Part shown: positions 15,201 through 20,192 of the stretch, piece by piece | How the letters are laid out: each line of letters begins with the position of its first letter | Position numbering within the stretch: position 1 is the first letter of the stretch | Virus record (IMG/VR): IMGVR_UViG_3300012030_000021 | Span: 1 to 20,192 of that record | Direction: 5' to 3' (one strand) | Length of the DNA: 20,192 nucleotides | Source of the DNA: a virus | The notes under the pieces: generated by a model | What the model saw: only the letters and a program-made list of their open reading frames with translations | Told to the model about the DNA's origin: nothing | Databases searched by the model: none | Translations under genes and position numbers: made by a program

Positions 15201-16041
15201 GGGGTTAGAATGGCGCGGGGCGGCGGTTTATCGTTCTGATGATGGCGGCGAAGCAGACGGCAATACCTTTGATGTTTTGCAGCAAACAACTAGTGAAACA
15301 ACCATGGGTAATGTCTATAGTGAAATTTTGGATTTACCGGCTAATATTTGGGATGATGCAAGTGAAATTTACGTTACATTAATTGCCGGTACTCTTTCAA
15401 GTGTCACCGAAACCGCTGTTTTAAATGGTGGTAATGCTTGTGTTTGTGGCAATGAAGTTATCCAATTCCAAACAGCAACCTTGATTGATACTAATGTATA
15501 TAAATTAACGCGCTTATTACGTGGGCGGCTTGGCACCGAAAGTGAAACCGGTAATCATTCACTTGGTGAAAGGTTTATTTTCCTTGACGCTGGTGTTATT
15601 AGGCAAGAAGTACCTTTGCAACTTATTAATATTGAAAAATATTATAAACCAGTTACAGTAGGTGCCACGGTTGCCGCCACTGCCGAAGTGGCATTTACTT
15701 ATAATGGTAATAAGTTTAAGCCGTTTTCCCCGGTGTGCATTGCCGCAACCCGCGACGGATCATTAAACATTGATATTACATGGATCCGCCGTACAAGACT
15801 TGGCGGCGAATGGCGTGATAATGTGGATGTGCCATTATCAGAAGAAACGGAAGCATACGAAATTGATATAATGGATGGCGTAACAGTGGTAAGAACATTA
15901 ACCAGCACAACGGAAACCGTGCAATATACTGCTGCCGATCAGATAACTGATTTTGGTAGTGAGCAAAGTAGCGTAGATGTTAATATTTATCAAATGTCAG
16001 TAATTATTGGGCGGGGTTATACCGGCCCTGCAACAATTTAA
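12259..16041 (+). CDS. GTA-type tail tip/host-specificity protein with TIM-barrel domain (gp15-like megatron)
   Basis: At 1260 aa this is the largest protein here and the central baseplate component. Residues 1-45 are a Gly/Ala-rich hydrophobic segment (AGRIVGTVAGAAGGFF). A glycoside-hydrolase-like TIM barrel occupies about 240-660, with NIDVVGIDCYFPL near 516-528. Candidate acidic residues are Glu452 (VIGSELRGLT) and Glu608 (WFTEIGFP), placed like the acid/base and nucleophile of clan-A glycosidases. From about 730 comes a Phage-tail_3-type region (DGVQGFVIRNRGSVRDII). The C-terminal third is beta-rich and includes KLTRLLRGRLGTE. This matches GTA gp15, which makes the trimeric tip binding the host envelope. 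Whether the barrel cleaves a glycan or only binds it is unknown. Confidence 0.93.
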   Translation: MAQFAGRIVGTVAGAAGGFFLGGPAGALQGAAIGYQLGSAVDQSNAPDSYLPDVIGPRLSDLEVQKSAYGDIMPIIYGSVRLGGNIIWAQNIKETEVRETQSSSGGKGGGPSQIQTSVTYAYSATIAIAICEGPIDEVVRIRADAAILTLEDLQDSAGKIEIHLGAEDQAVSTILESYDGVGNVPNYRGVAYVVLEDFPLAAFGNRIPNFNFEVRRDVRFDDGLEDKITDVVLIPGSGEFVYSPTITDKAAVVDSGGGDYYQSGKKIKMNMHNYDDVANVTLALDQMEKALPNLEYVAVIVNWFITTSVVANAEVIPKVEFNNTQAQVTPTEWSVAGLTRATAQKVLTFPDGSATYGGTPTDASVIALCQAIKAKGWNVMLYPMPLVDTTDQTVGETNKPWRGRLEPVLEADVDTFFTRTNGYNNFIRHYTQLTVGGINLKDVVDSFVIGSELRGLTTFTPGADNYPAVTHLATLAGNVQTDLGGTPLVIYAADWSEYHSLDGYYHMDELWTNANIDVVGIDCYFPLTADLPQSSITPEAITAGWEGGEGWDYYWNEARDTQTSYSGDPTFAWKNIEYWWANAHFHNADDPGSPTGWTAKMKPIWFTEIGFPSVDGAANQPNVFVDPSTSESYYPRGSRRRVDYLAQREALETSLDFLDTRNGEAGNSDLVPRRFVWTYDARPFPFFPDITQVWADGPNWKTGHWINGKVGISSLGAIVAELLGKVGFTLADYDVFNLTDGVQGFVIRNRGSVRDIIGTLQLPYFFDMVESGGILKFVKRGGESAATITEEELIPLGDDNIRVPAEITRSEESSLPVRVDVSYINRPTGFLINTQTSQRQTVESVDIMTINLPLVMDDRIAKQVADKTLYNIWIARTFYSFTLPPKYAYIEPTDIITVTLNNVNHVIRVKETQIARGGAIEARGVAEDVSTYDFYTEPGEPSPPVIPGEKNPETRMELMDLNAFPSDTDGQGTLRIAVASEGLEWRGAAVYRSDDGGEADGNTFDVLQQTTSETTMGNVYSEILDLPANIWDDASEIYVTLIAGTLSSVTETAVLNGGNACVCGNEVIQFQTATLIDTNVYKLTRLLRGRLGTESETGNHSLGERFIFLDAGVIRQEVPLQLINIEKYYKPVTVGATVAATAEVAFTYNGNKFKPFSPVCIAATRDGSLNIDITWIRRTRLGGEWRDNVDVPLSEETEAYEIDIMDGVTVVRTLTSTTETVQYTAADQITDFGSEQSSVDVNIYQMSVIIGRGYTGPATI

Positions 16042-16053
16042 AAAGGGGTAAAA

Positions 16054-17418
16054 ATGACAAATTCAAACAATCTTGCTTTTGCACTTATAGCATCAAACCA
16101 AAGCCAAAAAGAAGTTACGGCAAATGTCGCGCTTGTACAGATCGACGCAATTTTAAATGTTGGCGTTATTGATTTGGATCTTGCAACGCCTCCCGGATCG
16201 CCGGCAGAAGGCGATTTATATATTGTTGCTGCTGGTGGTACCGGTGATTGGGCAACACACGACGGCGATGTTACATATTTTTCAAATGGTGCATGGGTAT
16301 TTATAGATCCAAATGCCGGTTTCACTCTTTGGGTTACTGATGAAAACACGCTTTATACTTTTGATGGTGCTAATTGGATCCCTTCCGCCGGTATTTCGGT
16401 CTTTATAAGTGGCGGATCTAAACAAATATTACTTAATAAAACGGCCTTTACTGATAGTGCAAGTTTTATTTTCCAAAGTGCATTATCAAGCCGGGCCGAA
16501 TTTGGATTAATTGGAAGCGATGATTTCGGGCTAAAAGTTTCCCCGGATGGAACTACTTTTTACCAAGCTTTAGAATTTGATAATACTACCGGCAACATTG
16601 ATTTAAAACAGAATATAACGGCAAGCGGTGGTGATATAACAATTACATTTGAAATCTATGTTGGGCAAGGCTCTTTAGCTTCTGCCGGCACGGTTACTTT
16701 AATTGATGCCCTTGTTGGTGATCAATATAAAATTGTAGATCTGATGCTTTCCGGTGGTGGCACAAACTTTAGCGGTGGCGGTGGTGATCGCAACCTTTCA
16801 ATACAAGACACCAGCGGCACGGTTACATATGGCATTATCCCCGCGGCAACGCTTCAAGCAATAGCGCCGGCCCGTTGGGGTGATACTGGCCTTGCCTTTC
16901 CGGTTAGTGTTTATGATTTTCACGCCGCTACAACTGCCGGCGAAGATCTTGTTGTTAAATATTCAGGCGGAAGTGCCGATTATACTGCCGGTGATTTAAC
17001 TTTACGAGTTACCGCCAAAAAATTTATGCCTTCTTCTTTTGTAACGGTTGGGCAAGGCGACGTTGCAGCAGCAGCACAAAAAACTTTACTTTCTGGATCT
17101 GGTGCCGATCAATTCCGGGTAACAAATATTACTCTTGCCGGTTCAGGCACAAACTTTAGCGGTGGCGGTGGCGATAGGGATCTTGCTATACAGGATGCAA
17201 GCGGCACAACCGTTTATGCAATTATCCCGGCGGCGATATTGCAAGCTATTGCTTTTGGAACATGGGGGGGAACCGAAGTACCATATCCGGTAACGATAAC
17301 GGATATTGTAGTTTCGACAGTTGCCGGCGAAGATCTTGTTGCCGCATATACCGGGGGAACTACTGATTATACGGCTGGTAGTTTGTCATTGACAGTAGAC
17401 TATAAAAAGGTTGCATAA
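16054..17418 (+). CDS. DUF2793 tail fibre-like protein with duplicated C-terminal domain
   Basis: Residues 1 to about 110 are the DUF2793 module common in alphaproteobacterial phages: NNLAFALIASNQSQKEVT at the start, then ATPPGSPAEGDLYIV, DWATHDGDVTYFSNGAWVFI and the TLYTFDGANWIP strand. It is taken as the tip-attachment part of a fibre or receptor-binding protein. Residues 203-331 and 332-454 are two copies of a 129-residue-period beta domain, each with GTNFSGGGGDR, an IIPAA.LQAIA segment, and TAGEDLV ending in DYTAG. The protein (454 aa) follows the tip protein by 12 bases with a good AAGGGG Shine-Dalgarno and precedes lysis genes, the usual place for fibres. Receptor and partner are unknown. 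Confidence 0.8.
   Translation: MTNSNNLAFALIASNQSQKEVTANVALVQIDAILNVGVIDLDLATPPGSPAEGDLYIVAAGGTGDWATHDGDVTYFSNGAWVFIDPNAGFTLWVTDENTLYTFDGANWIPSAGISVFISGGSKQILLNKTAFTDSASFIFQSALSSRAEFGLIGSDDFGLKVSPDGTTFYQALEFDNTTGNIDLKQNITASGGDITITFEIYVGQGSLASAGTVTLIDALVGDQYKIVDLMLSGGGTNFSGGGGDRNLSIQDTSGTVTYGIIPAATLQAIAPARWGDTGLAFPVSVYDFHAATTAGEDLVVKYSGGSADYTAGDLTLRVTAKKFMPSSFVTVGQGDVAAAAQKTLLSGSGADQFRVTNITLAGSGTNFSGGGGDRDLAIQDASGTTVYAIIPAAILQAIAFGTWGGTEVPYPVTITDIVVSTVAGEDLVAAYTGGTTDYTAGSLSLTVDYKKVA
16660..17415 (+). repeat. Two tandem copies of a 387-bp coding repeat
   Basis: The two fibre domains begin at 16660 and 17047, exactly 387 bases (129 codons) apart. The best-conserved DNA is the GGCACAAACTTTAGCGGTGG run starting at 16759 and again at 17146. 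Elsewhere the copies have diverged at the DNA level while keeping the glycine-rich loop, the IIPAA and AGEDLV motifs, and the closing DYTAG. This indicates an internal duplication that is not recent. Confidence 0.8.
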
Positions 17419-17468
17419 CTTTAATTGCTTCAAATTACTAGGGTTTTAGGTTAATATAAATATACGGT

Positions 17469-17771
17469 ATGGGCGTTATGAAAGAATGGTTTGGCATTGA
17501 TTGCGGGGTTGTGGATATGGAAGAAAGAAGGGAAAGGCACAAAGGGCTTTACTTTGATCGCAAAATAACGGCAACGGCTATAATCGCTTTAATAACTTTT
17601 GTACTTTCTTCTGTATGGGCTTTGGCCGATTCGCGCACCCAATTAATCAACATGCAACTTGCCGTCGCTAAGAATACTAAGGCTTCCGATAAGGTGTTGA
17701 CAATGGAGGGTACTATTGAGGGAATTAAAGACGATGTTACACTTATTAAAAATCATTTAATAAAAAGGTAA
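17469..17771 (+). CDS. Small single-TM protein ahead of the endolysin (possible lysis accessory)
   Basis: The 100-aa protein has a charged N-terminal section with an MEERRERHKG cluster, one hydrophobic span at about 33-53 (ITATAIIALITFVLSSVWAL), and a C-terminal, probably coiled-coil segment ending EGIKDDVTLIKNHLIKR. The positive-inside rule puts the N-terminus in the cytoplasm and the coil in the periplasm. Small proteins of this layout next to endolysins act as holins, antiholins or inner-membrane spanins, but I cannot assign one of these. ATG 17478 (MKEWFG) is an alternative start. A 50-base AT-rich gap precedes the gene. The endolysin starts 5 bases after its stop. Confidence 0.6.
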   Translation: MGVMKEWFGIDCGVVDMEERRERHKGLYFDRKITATAIIALITFVLSSVWALADSRTQLINMQLAVAKNTKASDKVLTMEGTIEGIKDDVTLIKNHLIKR

Positions 17772-17776
17772 TTATA

Positions 17777-18292
17777 ATGTTTACAATAAAAGATACGATT
17801 GATCATATTATACAGACCGAAGGCGGATATGTAGACCATCCAAACGACAGCGGCGGGCCTACAAAATACGGCATTACTCTTGCCACTCTTGAAGATTACC
17901 GCGGGCATAAGCTGGATAAATCTGCAGTGGAAAGCCTCAAAAAAGAAGAAGCCTTTGAAATATACGAAGGCAAATATGTTATTGCCCCCGGCTTCAATCA
18001 AATAGACGATCCTAACCTATGTTTTATGGTTGTTGATGCTGGTGTACATAGTGGGCCACAAAGGGCCGCTAAGTGGCTCCAAAAGTCCGTTGGTGCCGTA
18101 GATGATGGAATTGTTGGCCCTGCTACTTTGAAGGCTGTAAATGTAATATCAACCGCCGGGCAAACTAGAAAGTTATTTATTGCCCAGCGCATCCGCTTTT
18201 TAGGCCGGTTAATAGAAAGAGATCATAAACAGGCGGTATTTGCCGCCGGTTGGTTTAATCGTATTAGTGAACAAATTGAAAAAATGGTTTAA
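17777..18292 (+). CDS. Endolysin, glycoside hydrolase family 108 with C-terminal peptidoglycan-binding domain
   Basis: This muramidase-type lysin degrades the murein at the end of infection. Residues 1 to about 92 contain the GH108 signature TEGGYVDHPNDSGGPTKYG, with catalytic Glu15 in the E-G-G motif, followed by the ALDK-like helix region and EIYEGKYV. Residues about 95-171 match the associated peptidoglycan-binding domain (WLQKSVGAVDDGIVGPATL). No signal peptide or transmembrane anchor is visible, so export depends on a holin. At 171 aa it is the normal full length for the family. It follows the one-TM gene by 5 bases and precedes the holin-like gene by 3. Confidence 0.93.
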   Translation: MFTIKDTIDHIIQTEGGYVDHPNDSGGPTKYGITLATLEDYRGHKLDKSAVESLKKEEAFEIYEGKYVIAPGFNQIDDPNLCFMVVDAGVHSGPQRAAKWLQKSVGAVDDGIVGPATLKAVNVISTAGQTRKLFIAQRIRFLGRLIERDHKQAVFAAGWFNRISEQIEKMV

Positions 18293-18295
18293 ATT

Positions 18296-18793
18296 ATGGA
18301 TCCTTTTACTTTAGCTTTCGGCCTCGCAAAGTTTGCCGGGCCAGTTGTTGCAAAATGGCTAGGTGGTGATAAAGGCGCAGAAGCGGCGCAAGACGTTATT
18401 GCAATTGCCGAACGTGTTACCGGTAGAAAGGGTATTGATGCTGAAAGCGCAATTGCAGCAGATCCGAAACTTGCCCTTCAATTTAAAAGCGCGGTTATGG
18501 ATAATGCAAAAGAACTTGATAAACTCTATTTAGCTGATAGACAGGATGCAAGGGATCGTGATTTAAAACTACATGAAATGGGTTATAAAAATAAGCGGGC
18601 CGACATAATGATTATTGTGGTTGGCCTTGCACTTTGCCTTGATATTTTCTTGCTATCATATTTTGAGTTAAAGCCGGAAATTATTGCTATATTTAATATG
18701 ATGGTTGGTGCATTATTAAAAATGCTTGGTGATGCTTTTAGTTTTGAATTTGGAAGTAGTCGCGGAAGCAAAGAAAAAGATTTTAAAAACTAA
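18296..18793 (+). CDS. Holin, GTA-type 3TM family
   Basis: This 165-aa membrane protein has the PF11351 (GTA_holin_3TM) layout: an N-terminal Gly/Ala amphipathic segment (PFTLAFGLAKFAGPVVAKWL, 3-22), a long soluble helical middle ending in the conserved DRQDARDRD (81-89), then two hydrophobic spans at 104-123 and 129-149. It ends in the characteristic FGSSRGSKEK. It would permeabilise the inner membrane to release the endolysin encoded just upstream. Despite the family name, only two spans are strongly hydrophobic here; the N-terminal segment may be the third. Confidence 0.85.
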   Translation: MDPFTLAFGLAKFAGPVVAKWLGGDKGAEAAQDVIAIAERVTGRKGIDAESAIAADPKLALQFKSAVMDNAKELDKLYLADRQDARDRDLKLHEMGYKNKRADIMIIVVGLALCLDIFLLSYFELKPEIIAIFNMMVGALLKMLGDAFSFEFGSSRGSKEKDFKN

Positions 18794-18808
18794 TTTAAAG
18801 GAAATGAT

Positions 18809-19081
18809 ATGTCTAAAATTGTAATGAATGCTCGCGCTACTAACGGTGCTGATGATAGTATAAAATTATCAGGTGGTGAAAAATCTGTTACTTTTAGTGG
18901 AACATGGGACGGAGCCACCGCGCAATTAAGTTATGCGCCCGGTGCCTCAAGTGTTTTTGTTGATCTAACTAGTGGGGCTTTTACTGCTGATGAAACAAAG
19001 GCCCTCTTTTTGGGTAGTGGGCGTTTAAAAGCAACTTTGTCAAGTGCTGGCACAACAGCTGTAAACGGTTATGTTGATTAA
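18809..19081 (+). CDS. Small beta-rich phage protein of unknown role
   Basis: The 90-aa product has no helix-rich part, signal peptide or TM segment. It reads as alternating short strands and turns: KLSGGEKSVTFSGTWDGATA, QLSYAPGA, VFVDLTSGAFTADE, GRLKATLSSAGTTAVNG. The FSGTWDGAT.QL... pattern with a closing Gly-Arg-Leu strand recalls small Ig-like beta-sandwich proteins found near tail or lysis genes in other phages, which may decorate the virion or bind the host surface. It has the best Shine-Dalgarno in this part (AAAGGAAATGAT before ATG), suggesting good expression, and is the last gene before the control region at 19082. Function is not known. Confidence 0.7.
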   Translation: MSKIVMNARATNGADDSIKLSGGEKSVTFSGTWDGATAQLSYAPGASSVFVDLTSGAFTADETKALFLGSGRLKATLSSAGTTAVNGYVD

Positions 19082-19103
19082 GTAAGGTATCTTTAAAAAA
19101 GAT

Positions 19104-19130
19104 TTGACATTCCATAAAATATTGTGTAAT
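19104..19130 (+). promoter_or_regulatory. Candidate sigma-70-type promoter of the second unit
   Basis: A perfect TTGACA (19104-19109) is followed, after a short 15-base spacer, by TGTAAT (19125-19130). The spacer is below the 16-18 optimum. A short AT-rich stem ATCTTT-AAA-AAAGAT (19089-19103) lies directly before it and could end late transcripts weakly. The location, in the only other large gap of the window, supports a new transcription unit starting here. Confidence 0.4.
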
Positions 19131-19140
19131 TGTTGATCAT

Positions 19141-19194
19141 GGGGCCGAACTATTGCTTTGTTATAGTCTAAGTTATGGTCTAAAATTTGGCCCC
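19141..19194 (+). promoter_or_regulatory. Inverted repeat flanking a 12-base direct repeat (possible operator or leader element)
   Basis: GGGGCCGAA (19141-19149) and TTTGGCCCC (19186-19194) are complementary over 9 pairs with one G-U, leaving a 36-base loop. Inside the loop are two adjacent copies of a 12-base unit, TTATAGTCTAAG (19161-19172) and TTATGGTCTAAA (19173-19184), 10 of 12 identical. The element ends 30 bases before the VVA0879-family ATG. It could be a repressor operator or, since it lies downstream of the candidate promoter, a structured 5' leader. Confidence 0.45.
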
Positions 19195-19224
19195 TACATC
19201 ATAAAACACCATTGAGGGTAAAAA

Positions 19225-19683
19225 ATGTCTACAAAATTACAAACCTTTTCCGTTAAAGAATTTGATTCATTATTAGAAAAACAAGGCGTTCGCAGTTCTC
19301 GCGACAACGCTTTTATTTGTCCGGCGTGTGATACCGTGCAAAGTATGAGAAGCCTTGTTATGGCTGGTTGCTCAAAAGAAAAGGTTGCTGATTATATAGG
19401 CTTTTCTTGTGAAGGTAGATTTTCACACGGTCAATCACCAACAGTAGCAAAGGAGCGAAATAACCGCGGTTGCAACTGGACTTTGGGCGGATTATTTCAG
19501 ATACATAAAGTTCTTTTAAAAGAAGGTGATCAAACACAACCCCATTTTGCCGCGGCAACACCAGAAGCCGCCCGCGATTTAGAAAAACATTTAATTGCCA
19601 GAAAGCACAAAGAAATTGCAACAAGCCTTGCCCGGATAAAACAGGCGGAAAAAAATGCCGGGGAGGCGGAAAAAAATGCCTAG
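19225..19683 (+). CDS. VVA0879 family protein (cysteine-rich, unknown function)
   Basis: I recognise this 152-aa protein as the VVA0879 family, found in many phages and prophages. Visible marks are FICPACDTVQS (Cys32, Cys35), MAGCSKEKVADYIGFSC (Cys49, Cys62), and the hallmark RGCNWTLGGLFQIHK (Cys83). Four of these cysteines (32, 35, 62, 83) could hold a zinc ion. The C-terminal 50 residues are helical and end in a seven-residue repeat, AEKNAGEAEKNA, produced by a DNA duplication. A GAGGGT Shine-Dalgarno sits before ATG 19225. The family's activity is unknown to me. Its position in a separate unit after the lysis genes suggests a host-takeover or accessory role rather than a virion part. Confidence 0.8.
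   Translation: MSTKLQTFSVKEFDSLLEKQGVRSSRDNAFICPACDTVQSMRSLVMAGCSKEKVADYIGFSCEGRFSHGQSPTVAKERNNRGCNWTLGGLFQIHKVLLKEGDQTQPHFAAATPEAARDLEKHLIARKHKEIATSLARIKQAEKNAGEAEKNA
19643..19680 (+). repeat. 17-base tandem repeat at the VVA0879/DUF6011 gene junction
   Basis: AGGCGGAAAAAAATGCC occurs twice, at 19643-19659 and 19664-19680, separated by GGGG, a 21-base (seven-codon) period. Each copy carries a ribosome-binding-like AGGCGG and an ATG in the frame of the next gene. The second ATG also gains GGGGAGG (19660-19666). Confidence 0.9.
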
Positions 19684-20116
19684 CTACACTTGCACCCGTT
19701 GCCACAAGCCTATTAAAGATCCTACCAGTGTAGAAAATGGCTTTGGCCCGGCATGTTTTACCCGGCTTAAAAAAACCATTGAAGAAAAACAAGGCGTAGA
19801 TCCGTTACTTACTTTCATACATGCCGAAGGCGATAACCCGGATATTGTTTTACAGCGGGATAATTGCGGCAACGCCTGTACAAATGTCCGGCAATATGTG
19901 GCCCGTCATTCTGCAACCGGCTTCGATTGGGGTGCTAATAACGGTGGTTCTGATGATTTAGCCTATAACATTTTATTACATTTTGGCATAAAAGGCCGGC
20001 AACTAGATAATTTATACCATCGTTTCCAGCTTGATTTTCTTGCTAATATTTCTCATGCCGGCGGAATTATCGAAGCTACAACAATTAATAAATGGATCAA
20101 TGAATATGCACACTAA
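19676..20116 (+). CDS. DUF6011 zinc-finger-like plus DUF6166-like two-domain phage protein
   Basis: The 146-aa product has two small domains. Residues 1-31 (CTRCHKPIKDPTSVENGFGP with a following ACFTRL) match the DUF6011 pattern, a compact motif with Cys6, Cys9 and Cys27 that probably binds zinc. Residues about 55-146, with TGFDWGANNGGSDDLAYNIL at 81-100, resemble DUF6166, which carries 'F.WGy.GSGP..LAl.iL'; here the Gly-Ser-Gly-Pro is replaced by Gly-Gly-Ser-Asp. The start at ATG 19676 has an excellent GGGGAGG 9 bases upstream. ATG 19655 gives seven more residues but has a poorer site. It overlaps the VVA0879 gene by 8 bases. The function of both domains is unknown; nucleic-acid or host-protein binding is a guess. 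Confidence 0.72.
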   Translation: MPSYTCTRCHKPIKDPTSVENGFGPACFTRLKKTIEEKQGVDPLLTFIHAEGDNPDIVLQRDNCGNACTNVRQYVARHSATGFDWGANNGGSDDLAYNILLHFGIKGRQLDNLYHRFQLDFLANISHAGGIIEATTINKWINEYAH

Positions 20117-20192
20117 AGCCACAATAAATATGATTAGAAAGATTTTTGATAAAGCTGTTAAAGAACACAATATAGAAAATCACAATATAGAA
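20106..20192 (+). CDS. Start of a further gene, truncated by the window end
   Basis: From ATG 20106 an open frame runs to the window edge (29 codons), beginning MHTKATINMIRKIFDKAVKE and ending in a repeated HNIEN motif. It overlaps the preceding gene by 11 bases, in keeping with the tight packing here. There is no clear Shine-Dalgarno (AATGAATATG upstream); ATG 20130 is an alternative start. It is too short to assign. Confidence 0.45.
   Translation, partial: MHTKATINMIRKIFDKAVKEHNIENHNIE
20166..20192 (+). repeat. 12-base direct repeat at the window edge
   Basis: CACAATATAGAA appears at 20166-20177 and 20181-20192, separated by AAT, a 15-base period encoding HNIEN HNIE in the truncated frame. 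It may continue beyond the window as a longer coding tandem array. Confidence 0.7.

Noticed and set aside
17419-17468. Promoter before the one-TM lysis gene (AATATAAATATAC)
   Set aside because: A TATAAA-like string is present, but I find no -35 at sensible spacing; the gap may simply be AT-rich leader.
1-20192. Interpretation as a gene transfer agent cluster
   Set aside because: Only the tail tip and holin are GTA-like; terminase, connector and head-tail genes follow lambda, and a fibre and autonomous lysis genes are present, as in a phage.
1-20192. CRISPR arrays, tRNA or rRNA genes, insertion sequences
   Set aside because: No regular repeat-spacer pattern, cloverleaf, rRNA-like stretch or transposase was seen. 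The only repeats are the short ones listed and the fibre duplication.

Overview
The window is a one-direction late (structural) gene block of a tailed double-stranded DNA phage or prophage. All credible genes lie on the + strand, packed with short overlaps (TAATG, ATGA) or gaps of a few bases. By eye the GC content is around 40%. The tail-tip genes (DUF2460, DUF2163, NlpC/P60, a TIM-barrel 'megatron' protein), the DUF2793 fibre and the GTA-type 3TM holin are families typical of alphaproteobacterial phages and gene transfer agents, so the likely host is a low-to-moderate-GC alphaproteobacterium. The virion should be a siphovirus. No integrase, repressor or replication gene is in the window, so prophage versus free phage cannot be decided.

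Layout. 60-4489: lambda-type packaging and portal genes in lambda order (Nu1-like small terminase, GpA-like large terminase, gpW-like connector, lambda-family portal). 4566-6449: a fused HK97-type prohead protease, scaffold and major capsid protein with an internal Shine-Dalgarno plus ATG that could also make the capsid protein alone. 6527-8184: FI-like, FII-like, U-like and V-like head-tail joining and tail-tube genes. 8257-8759: two tail assembly chaperone reading frames, the second only 46 codons and in the -1 frame. 8759-10270: a short tape measure. 10280-16041: a four-gene tail tip syntenic with the gene transfer agent gp12-gp15 module. 16054-17418: a DUF2793 fibre with two copies of a 129-residue repeat. 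17469-18793: lysis genes (one-TM protein, GH108 endolysin, GTA-type holin). 18809-19081: a small beta-rich protein.

From 19082 there is a 143-base control region with a promoter-like element, a 12-base direct repeat and a long-loop inverted repeat. It precedes a second unit of small cysteine-rich proteins (VVA0879 family; a DUF6011-DUF6166-like two-domain protein) and a gene that runs off the window end.

Together the genes package DNA into an HK97-fold shell, build a short non-contractile tail (about 75-80 nm by tape-measure length), tip it with a GTA-like baseplate carrying peptidoglycan- and glycan-directed domains, and lyse the host. Hairpins sit directly after the capsid gene and the tail-tube gene, the two highest-copy products, which suggests stoichiometry is tuned by transcription or mRNA stability. 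The points most worth a second look are the internal start in the protease-capsid fusion, the hidden second tail chaperone frame, the lambda-head/GTA-tip mosaic, and the control region plus duplicated start site ahead of the cysteine-rich genes. Functional names rest on recalled family resemblance, not on database searches.
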